Shown here in pieces: positions 12,860-14,241 of a stretch of DNA of 14,241 nucleotides (position 1 is its first letter; each line of letters begins with the position of its first letter). This DNA is from DATDRS01 sp035291605 (lineage in GTDB: Bacteria > Chloroflexota > Anaerolineae > Anaerolineales > UBA6663): contig DATDRS010000362.1 in NCBI GenBank assembly GCA_035291605.1, positions 1 through 14,241 of the forward strand, written 5' to 3'. Made by a program: the position numbers and the translations under genes. The notes below the pieces were generated by a model. The model saw only the letters and a list, made by a program, of their open reading frames with translations. It did not search any database and was not told the origin of the DNA.

Positions 12860-14241
12860 ATGACTACCCGGACCGATAGCCGCCTGATCTCATTCCTCAG
12901 ATTTTATTCGCGCGCAGCCAGTATCGCCGTCGTCGTGCTCGGCTGTTCGGTGCTCGTCGGCTGGGCTTTTGACGTCGGCGTTCTGAAAAGCGTATTGCCA
13001 GGCCTCGCGACGATGAAGCTCAACACCGCCGCCGCTTTTAGCCTGGGGGGCGTTTCACTATGGCTGCTCCAGCAAGCGCCAGCCTACCGCCGCCTGGCGC
13101 CAGCCGGCGCCGCCCTCGTCCTCCTGATCGCTCTCCTTACGCTCAGCGAATATCTGTTTGGGTGGGATTTGGGCATTGATCAGCTGCTCGTCGAGGATCC
13201 GGCGGGAGCAGTGGCGGGCCGAATGTCACTTATGACTGCCCTGAGTTTTCTTCTGGTCAGCGGCGCTTTGCTGTTGCTGGATGTCCGTCGCCGTAACGGT
13301 CAGGTGATGGCTCAGGCCGCCGCTATGGCGACAGGGCTAACGGCTTTGTTGGCCCTCGTAGGCTACGCCTACGATGTCCGGTCGCTGTACCAGTTTGAAC
13401 CCTTAGGATCCATGGCGCTGCACACCGCGCTGGCTTTCTTAGCGCTGGCAACGGCTCTGCTCTGCGCGCGCCCTGACCAGGGGGTGATGGTCACCCTCAC
13501 GGAGGACACGGCGGGGGGCGTGATGATGCGCCGCCTGCTGCCCGCCGCTATCGGCGTTCCATTCCTGGTGGGCTGGTTGAGGTTGCTTGGGGAACGGGCG
13601 GGTTTCTACGGAACAGCGTTTGGGACGGCGCTCTTTGCAGTGTCCAACATTCTCATCTTCACTTTCTTGATCTGGCAGAACGCGAATTTCCTCCGCCGCC
13701 TGGACGCGGAACGTAGGCAGGCGGAGGCGGGGCGGCGGCAAAGTGAAGAACGCTTCGCCAAAGCGTTCCGCGCCAGTCCGGCCGCGCTGAACATCACGCG
13801 CCTGGCGGACGGATGCTTCATTGATGTGAATGAGAGTTTCCTCCGCCTATTTGGGTATCGCCGCGAAGAGCTGATCGGCCGGAAGTCGTCCGAGCTGAAT
13901 ATGTACGGCCATCCTGACGAGCGCGCCGAACTCGTCCGGCTATTACGCGAGCAGGGGTCGGTCCGCAACTATGAAATGACGGCGCGAACAAAGTCCGGTG
14001 AAGTCCGCAGTGTGCTCTTCTCTACCGAAGCGATCGAACTTGACGGTGAAGCGTCTATCCTCGCGATCCTTTTCGACATCACCGATCGCAAGCGGGCAGA
14101 GGAACAACTGCAGCGCCAGGCCGAGGCCTTGAGACGCTCCAACGAGGAGTTAGAGCAATTCGCTTACGTGGCCTCCCACGACCTGCAGGAACCTTTGCGC
14201 ATGGTCTCGAGTTACGTGCAGCTCTTGGCCCGCCGCTATCA
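12860..14241 (+). CDS. Multi-span membrane PAS histidine kinase (3'-truncated by the window)
   Basis: 460 codons are present and the gene runs off the right edge. The start ATG at 12860 follows GGGAGG (12842-12847). The first ~280 residues hold about eight hydrophobic helices (for example ASIAVVVLGCSVLVGWAF, GAALVLLIALLTLSEYLFGW, MSLMTALSFLLVSGALLLL and LFAVSNILIFTFLIW near 261-275) and short conserved-looking loops (VLPGLATMKLNTAAAFSL, LGIDQLLVEDPAG), a MASE-like integral membrane sensor I cannot name. A linker helix leads to a PAS domain (about 294-415; AFRASPAALNITRLADG, FIDVNESFLRLFGY, ending ILFDITDRKRAEEQL) and the start of HisKA with phospho-acceptor His440 (VASHDLQEPLRMV). The ATPase domain must lie beyond the window. 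Probably in one operon with the HTH protein; the partner regulator is unknown. Confidence 0.9.
   Translation, partial: MTTRTDSRLISFLRFYSRAASIAVVVLGCSVLVGWAFDVGVLKSVLPGLATMKLNTAAAFSLGGVSLWLLQQAPAYRRLAPAGAALVLLIALLTLSEYLFGWDLGIDQLLVEDPAGAVAGRMSLMTALSFLLVSGALLLLDVRRRNGQVMAQAAAMATGLTALLALVGYAYDVRSLYQFEPLGSMALHTALAFLALATALLCARPDQGVMVTLTEDTAGGVMMRRLLPAAIGVPFLVGWLRLLGERAGFYGTAFGTALFAVSNILIFTFLIWQNANFLRRLDAERRQAEAGRRQSEERFAKAFRASPAALNITRLADGCFIDVNESFLRLFGYRREELIGRKSSELNMYGHPDERAELVRLLREQGSVRNYEMTARTKSGEVRSVLFSTEAIELDGEASILAILFDITDRKRAEEQLQRQAEALRRSNEELEQFAYVASHDLQEPLRMVSSYVQLLARRY

Noticed and set aside
12367..12861. 164-codon minus-strand frame over the NarL-type regulator end and the HTH gene
   Set aside because: It crosses two supported plus-strand genes and a terminator, and shows no domain or ribosome-binding site.

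Overview
The window is a GC-rich bacterial chromosomal segment, most likely from Chloroflexota (an Anaerolineae-like lineage). That is an inference from style: lipoproteins with long Ala/Pro/Thr linkers after the lipobox, Tat-type lipoproteins beginning with 'SRRE/SRRN', a high density of sensor genes, and Chloroflexota-like protein sequence. I see no rRNA, tRNA, CRISPR array, insertion sequence or phage gene.

Left part (about 350-7592). Five predicted exported proteins surround a two-component system. The first is a Tat-exported lipoprotein of the intradiol ring-cleavage dioxygenase family. Facing it on the opposite strand is a YceI-family lipoprotein. Divergent from YceI runs a compact four-gene operon: a Tat-exported dienelactone hydrolase-type lipoprotein, an OmpR/PhoB-type response regulator, its HAMP histidine kinase, and a second alpha/beta-hydrolase lipoprotein with a Pro/Thr-rich linker. 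A separate gene then encodes a secreted lysyl-oxidase-family protein that keeps the copper-binding histidines and the Lys/Tyr pair that form the quinone cofactor in animal enzymes.

Middle part (7611-11580, all on the minus strand). An ECF sigma factor is joined by an ATGA overlap to a 654-residue anti-sigma factor: an N-terminal HxxxCxxC zinc-binding motif, three membrane segments and a C-terminal TolB/WD40-like propeller. Downstream is a two-gene operon, also with an ATGA overlap, encoding an SPFH/band-7 membrane protein and a small membrane-anchored protein resembling the LecA/PA-IL lectin fold. The sigma operon and the SPFH-lectin operon carry the same promoter-like motif with identical spacing (GTCACC, 16 bp, CGTC, then YTACT). 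I read this as the likely autoregulated promoter of the sigma factor and a first regulon target. It is the most interesting regulatory signal here and suggests a self-contained envelope-sensing module.

Right part (11793-14241). A NarL/FixJ response regulator ends at a canonical terminator whose right arm can also pair with a downstream copy of the left arm. It is followed by a 68-residue excisionase/MerR-like HTH protein and, 19 bp later, a large multi-membrane-span PAS histidine kinase that runs off the window just after its phospho-acceptor histidine. The general picture is an envelope- and environment-responsive region: exported oxidative and hydrolytic enzymes, plus three signalling modules (OmpR pair, ECF sigma/anti-sigma, NarL regulator with an HTH protein and kinase nearby).
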